DNA of 64,000 nucleotides from Candidatus Eiseniibacteriota bacterium. GTDB taxonomy: Bacteria > Eisenbacteria > RBG-16-71-46 > CAIMUX01. The stretch is taken from assembly GCA_029569475.1 (NCBI GenBank), contig JAKQSZ010000031.1, forward strand, positions 10,393-74,392. The letters run 5' to 3'. Shown in pieces: positions 1 to 8,610 of this stretch. The notes beneath the pieces were generated by a model. The model was not told where the DNA came from. It worked only from the letters and a program-made list of their open reading frames with translations, and did no database searches. Position numbers and translations under genes: made by a program. Numbering within the stretch: position 1 is the stretch's first letter; each line of letters starts with the position of its first letter.

Positions 1-140
1 CGCTCCCTTCCTGCCGCCTCACGTCCGATGCCCCCCCGAGGGAGGCGCCGCGAGCGAACCGACAACTCTACCCGAACCTGAACTGGGAGTCGATCTCTCT
101 CGCCGGCCACCGTACCTGGAGCCGTGGACCTCGTGGGACC

Positions 141-149
141 TGGTAGAAT
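141..149 (+). promoter_or_regulatory. possible extended -10 promoter element
   Basis: TGGTAGAAT has the extended -10 form (TG-N-TAGAAT). It lies just before a 14-bp repeat array and about 145 nt before the first ATG of the secreted hydrolase/FG-GAP gene. No good -35 box stands 17 nt upstream, so this is a weak prediction. A second candidate, TGATAACAT, lies near 307-315 and would require a later start codon for that gene. Confidence 0.25.
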
Positions 150-156
150 CTGGTTG

Positions 157-283
157 GACCCCGTCCGGGAGACCCCATCCGGGAGACCCCATCCGGGAGA
201 CCCCATCCGGGAGACCCCGTCCGGGAGACCCCGTCCGGGAGACCCCGTCCCCGGAGACCCCGTCCTGGAGACCCTGTCCCGGA
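157..283. repeat. 14-bp tandem repeat, about nine copies
   Basis: The unit GACCCCGTCCGGGA is repeated head to tail from 157. Copies 2-4 carry A in place of G (CCATCC). The seventh copy has one extra base and the last two are degenerate. The array sits directly upstream of the first possible ATG of the FG-GAP gene (293), between it and the possible -10 box at 141-149. A 14-bp unit shifts frame with each copy, so the array is probably not coding. Copy-number change could alter spacing or mRNA structure. Confidence 0.85.
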
Positions 284-292
284 GATTGCCCG

Positions 293-3200
293 GTGCATGA
301 GGGTCTGATAACATTGTTCCGCACAATTCGCCCAATCTCGGCCAGGAACACAACCAGGGGGGCCGCTTTGAGCCGGGACCGAACTTGCCGTCCGACGCTC
401 GTCCAACCTGTGAACGAGCTCTCCGGTCATCAACGCTGTGACTTCCGTCCGCCCCATCGCAGAGACTGCTCGACAATCGCGCGCCGCCCCCTTCGCCCGA
501 TCCTCTTGACCTTCGTCCTGGCCTGGAGCGCCCTGGCGGCGATCTGCTCCGCTTCCGCAGCGATCGCGCGCGAGGAACGCGGCGGGATGGCGCCCACTGC
601 CGCCTCGGAGTCCACGAACAGCGGATGGCGGGTACAGCCAGCTACCCTGCGCGACTCGAAGGTGGAGTCCGGGGTCCCGGGCGGAATGCGCCTGGAGTTC
701 GAAGGGGCCTGGTCCGACACCAACGACGTGGTCGATGACATCGGTCCGTTTTCCTGGTCCCTGCTTCGCGACGGCCAAGCCCTCCGCGTTCCCTACTATG
801 CCAACCACCGGCTCGATGACGCGTTGCCCGGAGTCCGGCGCGCCGTCGTCGTCATCCACGGCACGCTGCGCAACGCGAACGACTACTACGCCTCCGTCGC
901 CAACGCCGCCCGGGAAGCCGAGGTCGAGGAGACCACCCTCATCGTGGCTCCCCAGCTTCTGCGGGAGGAGGATCTGTCCGTCCACCACCTTCCCTCGGAC
1001 CTGCTCTACTGGGCCTACATGGGCTGGCGCCAGGGCGACCAGTCGCTCAGCACCGACCGGCACCCCCGGCCCTGGCAGATCAGTTCCTACGCGGTGGTCG
1101 ACTCGCTCATCCAGCGCATCACCGCGATCTGCCCCGATCTCGACACCTTGGTGGTGGCCGGCCACTCGGCGGGCGGCCAGTTCAACAATCGCTATGGCGC
1201 CGGCTCCACCCTGCTTGAACACGTCGAATCAGAACTCGGCGTCGCCGTGAAGGTCATCGTCTCCAATCCGTCGAGCTACATGTACCTCAACGACCGGCGC
1301 TGGGTGCCCGGCACCAGCTACACCTTCGAGGTTCCGGAGGAACCCGTGATCGAGGAGTGTCCCGGGTACGACTCGTACAAGTACGGGCTGGACGATCCCA
1401 ATGAGTACATGGCGATCGGAAGCGACCTCCTCCGGCAGCAGTACGCAGAGCGCGCGGTGGTCTACCTGCTCGGCGGAGCGGACAACGACCCGAACTCCAC
1501 CTATCTGGAGACCAACTGCGAGGCGATGCTCCAGGGCGAACACCGGCTGCAACGCGGCACGGTCTACACCCACCACCTGGTCGACGAGTACGGCCCCGGC
1601 ATCGAGGAGCGGCATGTCCTGGCCGTCGTTCCGGGGATCGGACATGATCAGTTCTGGATGTTCAACTCCTCCTGCGGGATCTTCCACCTCTTCGACCGCG
1701 GCCAATGCTCGCCGGATCTCCCCGACGGCGGCTGGACCGATGTGACCCCTCAGACCCTGCGCTCGGTGCGCGGGCACTGCGGCTCGTGGGGCGACTACGA
1801 CGGAGACGGTTGGGTCGATCTCTACATCGGTAGCACGAACGACGAGGATGTCCTGGCCCGCAACCTGGGCCCGGCCGGGTTCGAGGATGCCACCCCCTCA
1901 GCTCTGCGCGACGGCGAGTCGGCCATGATGGCGGCCTGGGGCGACTACGACAACGACTCCGATCTCGACCTGTATGCCACCAATTGGGACGACGGCGCCC
2001 ATCTCTACCGCAACGACGGCGGCGCCTTCACCGATGTGACCAGCGGCGCGCTGGCGGTGGATGGCCATCCCTGCGACGTCACCTGGGTCGACTACGACGG
2101 CGACCAGGATCTCGACCTCTACGTCACGCGCACGGAGGACGAATCCGACGTCCTTCTGCGCAACGACCTCGGGACCTTCACCGACGCGACCGACGGGGTT
2201 CTGCAGGACAGCGACGACACGCGCGACGCCGCCTGGGGGGACTTCGACAACGACGGCGACCCGGACGTCTACCTGGTCAACTACGATCGCGAGAACCGGC
2301 TGCTGCGCAACGACGGCGGGACCTTCAGCAACATCACCCCCCAGATTCTGGCGGTACGCGCCAACAGCTCCAGCGCCTGCTGGGGAGACTACGACAACGA
2401 CGGTGACCTCGACCTCTTCCTCCTGCTCCGGGCCATCAACAGCCGGCTCTACCGCAATGACGGCGACCAGGGGTTCGTCGATGTCTCCAACCACGCAATC
2501 CGCGCCTCCCGTGGCCGCACCGCGTCCTGGGCCGACGTCGACAACGACGGCGACCTGGACCTCTACATGGTCGACTCGGCGGGCGGCGCGGGCACGCTTC
2601 TGCGCAACGACGGGGGCGACAGCTTCACCAATGCCACGGTCTCGCCCCTCAACGAAGGGGGTACCTGCTATGGCGCGGCCTGGGCGGACTACGATCGCGA
2701 CGGCGACCTGGACGTCTTCGTCGCGCGGCACGATCAAACGGATCGCCTCTTCCGCAACGACCTGCCGGCCGACCGCCACTGGCTGCAGGTGGATCTGCGC
2801 GGGGTGGAGTCCAACCGCTTCGGCGTCGGCGCCCGCCTGGTCTTGGGCAGCGCGGGACGGACCCTGGTCCGCGAGGTCGGCGCCGGCAGCGGCTACTTTG
2901 GCCAGAACGAACTGACCGCCGCCTTCGGCCTGGGTACCGCCGGGACCATCGACTCGCTCGTGATCCACTGGCCGTCGGGGCTGGTGCAGCGGCTCGAGGG
3001 GCTGGTCGCCGACCACCGGGTCGTGATCGAGGAAGGCGAGGAGATGTCACACTCGCCCGGGCCGGAGCCGGCGCCCGTCTCCGCGAGCTCCCTGGCCTGC
3101 GTCCCCAACCCTTGCAGGGGCCACACCACGATCCGCTTCGCCCACCCTGGACCGGGGCTTTCGCGGGTGGCCATCTTTGACCTTCAGGGGCGGCGGGTTC

Positions 3201-3382
3201 GCGAATGGCCGGCGTCCACTGGGACGGTTGCGGGCCCCGGACCGCTCACCGGGACGCTCTCGTGGGACGGCCGGGATGGGCAGGGACGGCCGATGCCGGC
3301 TGGCGTCTATCTGGTCTGCCTGTCCGGCGGGACGGCCTCTGGTCGGACATGGGCCAGCCAGCGCCTCCTCCTCTTTCCCTAG
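293..3382 (+). CDS. secreted alpha/beta-hydrolase-like protein with FG-GAP repeats, ASPIC/UnbV domain and FlgD-like C-terminus
   Basis: Large exported protein, 1029 aa from the first ATG. A hydrophobic segment at residues 70-92 looks like a signal peptide. The 60 residues before it are basic and atypical, so the real start may be TTG at 368 (after a G-rich SD-like stretch) or GTG at 410. The next domain resembles an alpha/beta hydrolase, with a nucleophile elbow GHSAGG (Ser292). About eight FG-GAP/VCBS-type calcium loops of the DYDNDGDLDL type follow at roughly residues 480-860. Then comes an ASPIC/UnbV-like segment with GVGARL and IHWPSG (about 845-925). The last 85 residues carry a PNPC motif and a WDGRDGQG...PAGVY pattern, the FlgD-Ig-like domain often found at the C-terminus of secreted FCB proteins. 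The substrate is unknown; a polymer or cell-surface role is inference. Confidence 0.8.
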   Translation: MHEGLITLFRTIRPISARNTTRGAALSRDRTCRPTLVQPVNELSGHQRCDFRPPHRRDCSTIARRPLRPILLTFVLAWSALAAICSASAAIAREERGGMAPTAASESTNSGWRVQPATLRDSKVESGVPGGMRLEFEGAWSDTNDVVDDIGPFSWSLLRDGQALRVPYYANHRLDDALPGVRRAVVVIHGTLRNANDYYASVANAAREAEVEETTLIVAPQLLREEDLSVHHLPSDLLYWAYMGWRQGDQSLSTDRHPRPWQISSYAVVDSLIQRITAICPDLDTLVVAGHSAGGQFNNRYGAGSTLLEHVESELGVAVKVIVSNPSSYMYLNDRRWVPGTSYTFEVPEEPVIEECPGYDSYKYGLDDPNEYMAIGSDLLRQQYAERAVVYLLGGADNDPNSTYLETNCEAMLQGEHRLQRGTVYTHHLVDEYGPGIEERHVLAVVPGIGHDQFWMFNSSCGIFHLFDRGQCSPDLPDGGWTDVTPQTLRSVRGHCGSWGDYDGDGWVDLYIGSTNDEDVLARNLGPAGFEDATPSALRDGESAMMAAWGDYDNDSDLDLYATNWDDGAHLYRNDGGAFTDVTSGALAVDGHPCDVTWVDYDGDQDLDLYVTRTEDESDVLLRNDLGTFTDATDGVLQDSDDTRDAAWGDFDNDGDPDVYLVNYDRENRLLRNDGGTFSNITPQILAVRANSSSACWGDYDNDGDLDLFLLLRAINSRLYRNDGDQGFVDVSNHAIRASRGRTASWADVDNDGDLDLYMVDSAGGAGTLLRNDGGDSFTNATVSPLNEGGTCYGAAWADYDRDGDLDVFVARHDQTDRLFRNDLPADRHWLQVDLRGVESNRFGVGARLVLGSAGRTLVREVGAGSGYFGQNELTAAFGLGTAGTIDSLVIHWPSGLVQRLEGLVADHRVVIEEGEEMSHSPGPEPAPVSASSLACVPNPCRGHTTIRFAHPGPGLSRVAIFDLQGRRVREWPASTGTVAGPGPLTGTLSWDGRDGQGRPMPAGVYLVCLSGGTASGRTWASQRLLLFP

Positions 3383-3468
3383 GATTGTGTAAGGGGAATT
3401 GTTGCGTAACGAGGCGGAGGCCGCAGGCTCGCGTCAGGTTGGCCGTCGGCAGGGATGCGCCAGGCTGG

Positions 3469-3495
3469 TTGCTCAACAGCCTGTTTTTTTAGCAA
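3469..3495. terminator. hairpin between two convergent genes
   Basis: TTGCTcAA pairs with TTtAGCAA (one mismatch) around a loop that includes a run of seven T. It lies between the FG-GAP gene (stop at 3382) and the convergent glycosyltransferase (stop at 3500), as expected for a bidirectional terminator. Confidence 0.45.
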
Positions 3496-3499
3496 TGAC

Positions 3500-5356
3500 T
3501 TATGGGCCAGGCGCAACAGAAGGGCGTCCATCGCCCAGGTCGTAGATCTCGATCACGGACGGCTTCAGCCAGTCCTCCCCCGCCGTGCGAGCCCACGTCT
3601 CTCGCACGGTCTTCTCCGGCGCCTCCCAGACGAAGGCCGGGCTTCCCCCGGCCGGGTGCGCAAGGCGCGCCACAGGCTCCAAATGGGAGCGCACCCAGCG
3701 CACCGTCGCGGACGCGCCGCTGATCCAGATCTGGTTGTCCACGAGGCCGTACCGGTAGCCGCGCTTGACCAGTGCAGGCAGTTCCTCCGGAGTCGCCGGC
3801 CACCCCAGCGTGCGATCGAGGCCGTAGGCTCGCATGACATAGCTCTGGGTGCTCAAGCAGCCAACGGCTCTGCGCTGGTCGAGCCACCGGGCGGCGTCCC
3901 CGTAACCCGAAGCGGGGCCCCACACGTTACGGGTCAACAGAAGCTGCAGCCCCAGCAGCAGGCCCAGCCCGGCAAGTTCAACCGGCCCGCGACCGGGCCC
4001 GCGACCGCCCGTGGAGGAAAGGCGCGCGCCAAGCCGGACCCAGCCCACGCCGGCGAAGACGCACCAGGAGACGAAGGCCGCTGACAGGCAACGGGGGAAA
4101 ACGCAGGGCGTGACCAGGAATAGCACGATCGGGATCAGGCCGAGCAGGGCGAGCAGGACGCCGGCCTCGGGCCAAGGCGACCCGGCCGTGGCCAGACCAG
4201 AAGGATACGCCGGCCGAGCGCCCGCGACACGCCGGCCCACGAACGCGGCCGCCAGGGCCAGGACGATCACTGACGTGCCGTACACCCACAGGAACAATGG
4301 CAGACGCAGCGGGTCGCGCAGCCCGATCCCCATGGAGCCGAACCGGCCGAAGTTGTACGCAAGGTCCTCGAGGTAGGTGCGGGGCCTCGAGGAAGCGGAC
4401 AGCAGAGGGCCAAGGACCAGGTGGGAGTAAAGCGCGTCGACCGCCAGCACCAGGGCGGCCCCCACGGCGCTGAAGACCAACACCCGGATCAGCGACGCGA
4501 CCAGACGCGCGCCCACAGGCGGAGGCGGAGCAGGCGCCGGAGGGAGCGCCGGAACGAGGTTCTGCCGGGCGCCCGAGACGAAAACCCGCCAGGCCTCGGC
4601 GAACATGACGAGCAGACCGATCAGGACGCCCCAGCGATAGTTCGCCAGAAATGCCAGGCCTCCCAGCAAACCAGCCACCGCTGTTCGGCCCAGATCCCCG
4701 CCGCGAAACTGACCTGCTTCCCTGCCGCCGGACGGACCTGCTTCCCTGCCGCCGGACGGACCCGCTTCCCCGCCGCCGGAGGAACCCGCTTCTCCGCCTG
4801 CGTGCGGCCCCGTTCCCCCGCCTGGGGGCGGGGCTCGCAGGAACTCCGCGGCAGGAGTGCGCCTATCACCGGCGCGGGCGAGGGCCAGTGCCGTCGCCGC
4901 GACCAGGAACGCGGAGTCCGCCTCCGCCAGCGCCACGCGCCCATAGAGCACCGACCAGGGGAACAGGCCATAGAGCAGAGCCGCGGCCAATCCCGCCCGG
5001 TGATCCCGCAGTGACCGAGCGGCGTGGTAGACAAGCCCTGTGGTGGCGATCCCGAAGAGCGCCGACACAAGGCCGCCCGCCCAGACGCGGTCGCCGGTCA
5101 CGACCTGGGACAGGGCAAGGAGGGCGGCGTGCAAAGGCTTGCCGTGAAACAGCGGCAGGCCGGCGACCTCGGAGAGATCCTGCGGCGACTGCGACAGCGC
5201 GTGACGCAGGAACCGGGCCTCGAGCAGGTGCGCGCCCTCATCGTAGTTCGAGATCCCCTGCGAGGAGAGGCCGATCAGCCGGAGCGCGGCCGCCACGGCC
5301 AACACGCCGCCGATCGCCGCGATATGGGGGGCCGATGGCCGGCGCCTATCCGGCAT
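3500..5356 (-). CDS. GT-C fold (ArnT/PMT-like, family 39 type) membrane glycosyltransferase
   Basis: About 618 aa from the ATG at 5356, which follows an AGAGGA SD. A longer frame to 5554 adds only an Arg/Ser-rich stretch read from a 12-bp repeat and is rejected. The first membrane helix is followed by an outward loop with YDEG, the acidic motif of GT-C enzymes that use polyprenyl-phosphate sugars. About ten more hydrophobic helices follow, then a soluble C-terminal domain. Such enzymes move a sugar from a lipid carrier to lipid or protein outside the cytoplasmic membrane; the sugar and acceptor cannot be told here. A Gly/Glu/Ser-rich linker near residues 185-217 comes from a 24-bp in-frame repeat (4712-4807). 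The gene is monocistronic and ends against a hairpin. Confidence 0.8.
   Translation of the reverse strand: MPDRRRPSAPHIAAIGGVLAVAAALRLIGLSSQGISNYDEGAHLLEARFLRHALSQSPQDLSEVAGLPLFHGKPLHAALLALSQVVTGDRVWAGGLVSALFGIATTGLVYHAARSLRDHRAGLAAALLYGLFPWSVLYGRVALAEADSAFLVAATALALARAGDRRTPAAEFLRAPPPGGGTGPHAGGEAGSSGGGEAGPSGGREAGPSGGREAGQFRGGDLGRTAVAGLLGGLAFLANYRWGVLIGLLVMFAEAWRVFVSGARQNLVPALPPAPAPPPPVGARLVASLIRVLVFSAVGAALVLAVDALYSHLVLGPLLSASSRPRTYLEDLAYNFGRFGSMGIGLRDPLRLPLFLWVYGTSVIVLALAAAFVGRRVAGARPAYPSGLATAGSPWPEAGVLLALLGLIPIVLFLVTPCVFPRCLSAAFVSWCVFAGVGWVRLGARLSSTGGRGPGRGPVELAGLGLLLGLQLLLTRNVWGPASGYGDAARWLDQRRAVGCLSTQSYVMRAYGLDRTLGWPATPEELPALVKRGYRYGLVDNQIWISGASATVRWVRSHLEPVARLAHPAGGSPAFVWEAPEKTVRETWARTAGEDWLKPSVIEIYDLGDGRPSVAPGP
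4712..4807. repeat. 24-bp in-frame tandem repeat inside the glycosyltransferase gene
   Basis: Four copies of a unit beginning ACCTGCTTCCCTGCCGCCGG follow each other. The first two are identical and the last two diverged. On the coding strand they encode Gly/Glu/Ala/Ser-rich eight-residue units such as GGREAGPS. The unit is a multiple of three, so copy changes keep the frame and only lengthen a loop between membrane helices. Confidence 0.8.
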
Positions 5357-5438
5357 GGCGCGATTCCTCTGCCGCCGGTCCCGTCTTTCCCCGTGGACGA
5401 ACGCGAGCCCGGGCGAACCGTCGTTTCTCATTCTGATC

Positions 5439-5546
5439 CGGCTCCGGCGCCGGCTCCGGCGCCGGCTCCGGGGTCGGCTCCGGGGTCGGCTCCGGCGTCG
5501 GCTCCGGCGTCGGCTCCGGGGTCGGCTCCGGTCTCGGTTCTGGCGT
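5439..5546. repeat. 12-bp tandem repeat, nine copies, upstream of the glycosyltransferase
   Basis: Units of CGGCTCCGGNGN run head to tail, with GC, GT and CT endings in blocks. On the minus strand one frame reads Pro-Glu-Pro-Thr repeats and another reads Arg/Ser. The array lies 83 nt upstream of the glycosyltransferase ATG at 5356 and has no SD or start of its own, so I treat it as spacer. Confidence 0.8.
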
Positions 5547-5711
5547 CTTGTCACGCAGCAGGGGATCCATGACTCCGGACACGATACACCAGCCCGACCG
5601 CCGCCTCCCGCAATGCGGAGGGCCGGACAGCGGCATGACTGCGCTGTCCGGCCCCATGATCACAGCGCCGGCCTGTCAGGCGCGATTCCCGGGCGCCGGT
5701 CTGCCACGCCA

Positions 5712-5786
5712 CCCGTCTCGCCGCCCGGTCTGCCGGCCCGTCTCGCCGCCCGGTCTGCCGGCCCGACCCGCGGCCCGGTCTGCCAG
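5712..5786. repeat. 25-bp tandem repeat, three copies, in a gene-free spacer
   Basis: Two identical copies of CCCGTCTCGCCGCCCGGTCTGCCGG (written here only as its period) and one diverged copy, with partial copies on both sides. They lie in the 497-bp spacer (5357-5853) upstream of the glycosyltransferase and downstream of the CoA-transferase. I see no gene in the spacer. Confidence 0.75.
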
Positions 5787-5853
5787 GCCCCGATTCATGG
5801 CCCCGGTCTGCGAGGACCGATTCCCTGAGCCGATCTCTCGGGCAGGATTGCGC

Positions 5854-7152
5854 CTACGGAAGGAGCTTGCGGGCCTTTGCTTCCTTCTCGAGGTGCTCGC
5901 GGAACTTCGGGTGAGCGACCGCGATCAGCCGCTCCGCGCGCTCCCGCAGGCTGCGCCCGAAGAGGTGCGCCACGCCGAACTCGGTCACGACGTAGTGCAC
6001 GTCGCCGCGGCTCGTCACCACGCCCGCGCCCGGCTTGAGCATCGGCACGATCTTGGTCATCTCGCCGTCCTTGGCCGAGGCCGGCATCGCGATGATGGGC
6101 TTGCCCCCCTTGGACTGGGCCGCGCCGCGGATGAAGTCGACCTGTCCCCCGAAGCCGGAGTAGATCTTCGTGCCGATGGAGTCGGAACAGACCTGTCCGG
6201 TCAGGTCGATCTCGATTGCGGAGTTGATCGCGATCATGTTCTCGTTCTGCGAGACGACAAGGGGGTCGTTGGTGTACTCGGTGGGATGCGCCTCGAAGAG
6301 CGGATTGTTGTCGACGTACTGGTAGAGCCGTTCCGAACCGAGCACGAAGGTCAGGACCGCCTTGCCCTGGTGCAGGGTCTTGCGCCGGCCGGTGATGATC
6401 CCCTTCTCGATCGCCTCCATGACCCCGTCGGAGACCATCTCGGTGTGGATGCCGAGATCCCGCTTGCCGGCGAGCTGGGTCAGGACGGCGTCGGGGATCC
6501 CGCCGATGCCGAGCTGAAGGGTTGATCCGTCCGGTATGAGGTCGGCGATATAGCCCGCGATCTTGCGCTCCACGTCGGTGGCCTCGCTGCGGTGCAGCTG
6601 CGGCAGTTCCATCGCCGACTCGACGATCCGGGCCACCTGGGAGACGTGGATGAACGAATCGCCCAGGACACGGGGCATCCTCTCGTTCACCTGCACGATG
6701 ACCTGCTTCGCGCACGCGGTGGCGGCCTTCGTGGCCAGCGTCTCGACCCCGAAGCTCATGAAACCGTGCTCGTCGGGCGGCGACACCGAGACGATGGCGA
6801 CGTCCAGCGGGATGATCTCCTCCCGGAAGAGGCGCGGGATCTGGTGCAGGAAGACCGGCACGTAGTCCGCCCGGCCGTCGTTGACCGCCGGACGGTCGGC
6901 CGGCCCGACAAAGAGGCTGTTGTGCCGGAAATGACCCTCCATGTCCGGTCCGGAGAAGGGATCCTGGCCCAGGAGAAGGACGTGATTGAGCTGGACGTTC
7001 TGCAGCTCGTCCTTGCGGGCGGCCAGCGCTCCGATCAGGGGATACGGAATGGCGGCGTTCCCGCCGTAGTACACTTTGTGACCGCTCTGCACGATACTGA
7101 CAGCTTCTTCCGCCGAGCAGAGCTTGCTCCGGTAATCGTCAACCCACGACAT
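5854..7152 (-). CDS. acetyl-CoA hydrolase/4-hydroxybutyrate CoA-transferase family protein
   Basis: 432 aa, the usual length of the Cat1/Cat2/AbfT family. These enzymes move CoA between an acyl-CoA and a carboxylic acid through a glutamyl-CoA thioester. The catalytic glutamate is expected in the motif GIHTEM at residues 235-240, so Glu238. The glycine-rich stretch GIGGIPDA (216-222) and FGGQ and RGDVHYVVTEFGVA near the C-terminus also match the family. There is no signal peptide, so it is cytosolic. SD GGGAGG stands 5 nt before the ATG. The alanine-dehydrogenase homologue lies just upstream on the same strand (51-bp gap), suggesting a shared amino-acid or organic-acid fermentation role. Whether the acceptor is acetate, succinate or 4-hydroxybutyrate cannot be read from sequence. 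Confidence 0.88.
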   Translation of the reverse strand: MSWVDDYRSKLCSAEEAVSIVQSGHKVYYGGNAAIPYPLIGALAARKDELQNVQLNHVLLLGQDPFSGPDMEGHFRHNSLFVGPADRPAVNDGRADYVPVFLHQIPRLFREEIIPLDVAIVSVSPPDEHGFMSFGVETLATKAATACAKQVIVQVNERMPRVLGDSFIHVSQVARIVESAMELPQLHRSEATDVERKIAGYIADLIPDGSTLQLGIGGIPDAVLTQLAGKRDLGIHTEMVSDGVMEAIEKGIITGRRKTLHQGKAVLTFVLGSERLYQYVDNNPLFEAHPTEYTNDPLVVSQNENMIAINSAIEIDLTGQVCSDSIGTKIYSGFGGQVDFIRGAAQSKGGKPIIAMPASAKDGEMTKIVPMLKPGAGVVTSRGDVHYVVTEFGVAHLFGRSLRERAERLIAVAHPKFREHLEKEAKARKLLP

Positions 7153-7203
7153 CTTGCCTCCCTACGCCCGAGACGATCCGCGATCCGTACCCGCCGAGGC
7201 GGG

Positions 7204-8295
7204 TCAGACTGTTCCCAGAAGACCAGCCAGAACCTGCCGTTTTACCTCGCCCCGATGGACGTAGACGCCGCGCTGCAGGGCTGGCGAGGTGCGAATGACC
7301 TCGTCGATTCCACGGTTGGCCACATCCAGCACATAGGGGATCTGCGCATAGGTCAGAACCTTGGACGCGGTGCGCGCGATGTTCGCCGTCATGTTCGGAA
7401 CGCAGTAGTGCACCACGCCGTTGACCAGGAAAGTGGGATCGGCCAGCGAGGTCGGGCGGCTGGTTTCGATACAGCCTCCCTGGTCGATCGACACGTCCAG
7501 GATCACGCTGCCGGGACGCATGGTCGATACCATTTCGCGGGTCACCAGAAACGGGGCCGGCCCGCCGGGGACCAGCACCGCCCCGATCAGGACATCGGAG
7601 AAGCGGACAAAGCGGGCCACGTTCTCCCGATCCGCGATCAGGGTGTCGACCCGTCCGTCCAGTTCATGCCAGATGGAGTGGAGCCGGGACATATCGCTGT
7701 CCATCAGCACGACCTGGGCGCCGCTGTTGAGCGCCGTCCGCGCCGCGGCGCGCCCGACGGTGCCGGCCCCGAGGATCAGGACCTGGGCGGGCGGGACGCC
7801 CGGAACCGCTCCCAGCATGATGCCGCGGCCGCCGCTTTCGTTCTCGAGCAGGTGCGCCGCGGTGTGCACCACCATCTGCCCGGCCACTTCGCCGATGGCG
7901 TGCAGCACCGGGAGATGCCCCTCAGGTTCCTCGATGATCTCGAAGCCGATCGCGGTGATCTTGCGCTCGAGCATCCGCCGGACCAGGTCGCGGGGAGCGA
8001 CGGCGAGGTGAAGGAAGCCGCAGCAGATCTGCCCCTCCTGCAGCTGATCCACCTCCTCGATGGTCGGCGCGGCCACTGCCAGGATCATCTGCGCCCGATG
8101 GATCGCCTCCTCCTTGCGGTAGACGATTTCCGCGCCCGAGTCCCGGTAATCCTTGTCCGTGAAGTGACTGCCTTCGCCCGCTCCCGTTTCGACGAACACC
8201 CGGTGACCATGGGCGATCAGACTTCGCGCTCCCTGGGGCGTGACCGCCACGCGGTGCTCATATCGCGTCGTTGCCTTGGGTACCCCGATATCCAT
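7204..8295 (-). CDS. alanine dehydrogenase-like protein (substrate lysine replaced)
   Basis: 363 aa from the ATG at 8295, chosen because of its GGAGG SD and because MDIGVPK is the standard Ald N-terminus. Longer frames add non-homologous residues. The protein matches Ald throughout: RVAVTP with Arg15, the NAD-binding GAGTVGRAAA, and DVSIDQGG with the catalytic-region Asp. Known Ald enzymes have K-V-K-E-P with a substrate-binding lysine (Lys74 in B. subtilis numbering). Here the aligned stretch is ILAVAAP, so both lysines are alanine (Ala73 and Ala75). The partner histidine (His96 in FLHLA) is kept. The same region of the related transhydrogenase alpha subunit also lacks that lysine. The protein may therefore use another substrate or be non-catalytic. 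A TATACT -10-like box lies about 47 nt upstream (8342-8347). Confidence 0.82.
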   Translation of the reverse strand: MDIGVPKATTRYEHRVAVTPQGARSLIAHGHRVFVETGAGEGSHFTDKDYRDSGAEIVYRKEEAIHRAQMILAVAAPTIEEVDQLQEGQICCGFLHLAVAPRDLVRRMLERKITAIGFEIIEEPEGHLPVLHAIGEVAGQMVVHTAAHLLENESGGRGIMLGAVPGVPPAQVLILGAGTVGRAAARTALNSGAQVVLMDSDMSRLHSIWHELDGRVDTLIADRENVARFVRFSDVLIGAVLVPGGPAPFLVTREMVSTMRPGSVILDVSIDQGGCIETSRPTSLADPTFLVNGVVHYCVPNMTANIARTASKVLTYAQIPYVLDVANRGIDEVIRTSPALQRGVYVHRGEVKRQVLAGLLGTV

Positions 8296-8399
8296 TCCAC
8301 ACCCCTCCTTCCCCATGCCTGTGCGGGGACAATGGTGCCGGCAGTATAATCTGTCGGCCGGTTGCCGCGCATCCTGGAACCCGCTTTTCTGATACCTAC

Positions 8400-8425
8400 C
8401 GGCCTCGTAACCGGTGTCGAGGCCG
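8400..8425. terminator. 8-bp inverted repeat in the ald/dsbD spacer
   Basis: CGGCCTCG and CGAGGCCG form a perfect 8-bp stem around a 10-nt loop. It lies in the 315-bp spacer between the dsbD stop (8611) and the start of the alanine-dehydrogenase homologue (8295), both on the minus strand. No T-run follows. The rest of the spacer holds no gene that I can support. Confidence 0.35.
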
Positions 8426-8610
8426 ACCACCGGGCCGCTCGCGGTGAGCCTCCACGACAGCCGCGCCGGCTCCCGCATCACGGACGCTCAGACCGACGAA
8501 GCCCAAGCAGGAATCTCGCTCCTCCGGTCCGGCCGGGCGCGGCTCGACCTGGCGCAGCGGCTGGGCAAGATCCCCCGGCCGCAGACCTTCCCCTGGGCTC
8601 CCCAAGACCG

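Noticed and set aside
157..283. CRISPR array
   Set aside because: The 14-bp units follow each other without spacers and are too short; no cas gene is present in the window.
1898..3016. Long antisense frame over the FG-GAP region
   Set aside because: It mirrors the repeated Asp/Asn/Gly codons of the FG-GAP loops as Val/Ile-rich sequence; typical shadow in a GC-rich genome.
5346..5663. 105-codon minus frame with Pro-Glu-Pro-Thr repeats
   Set aside because: It is read from the 12-bp repeat, has no SD, overlaps the glycosyltransferase start and has no other recognisable part.
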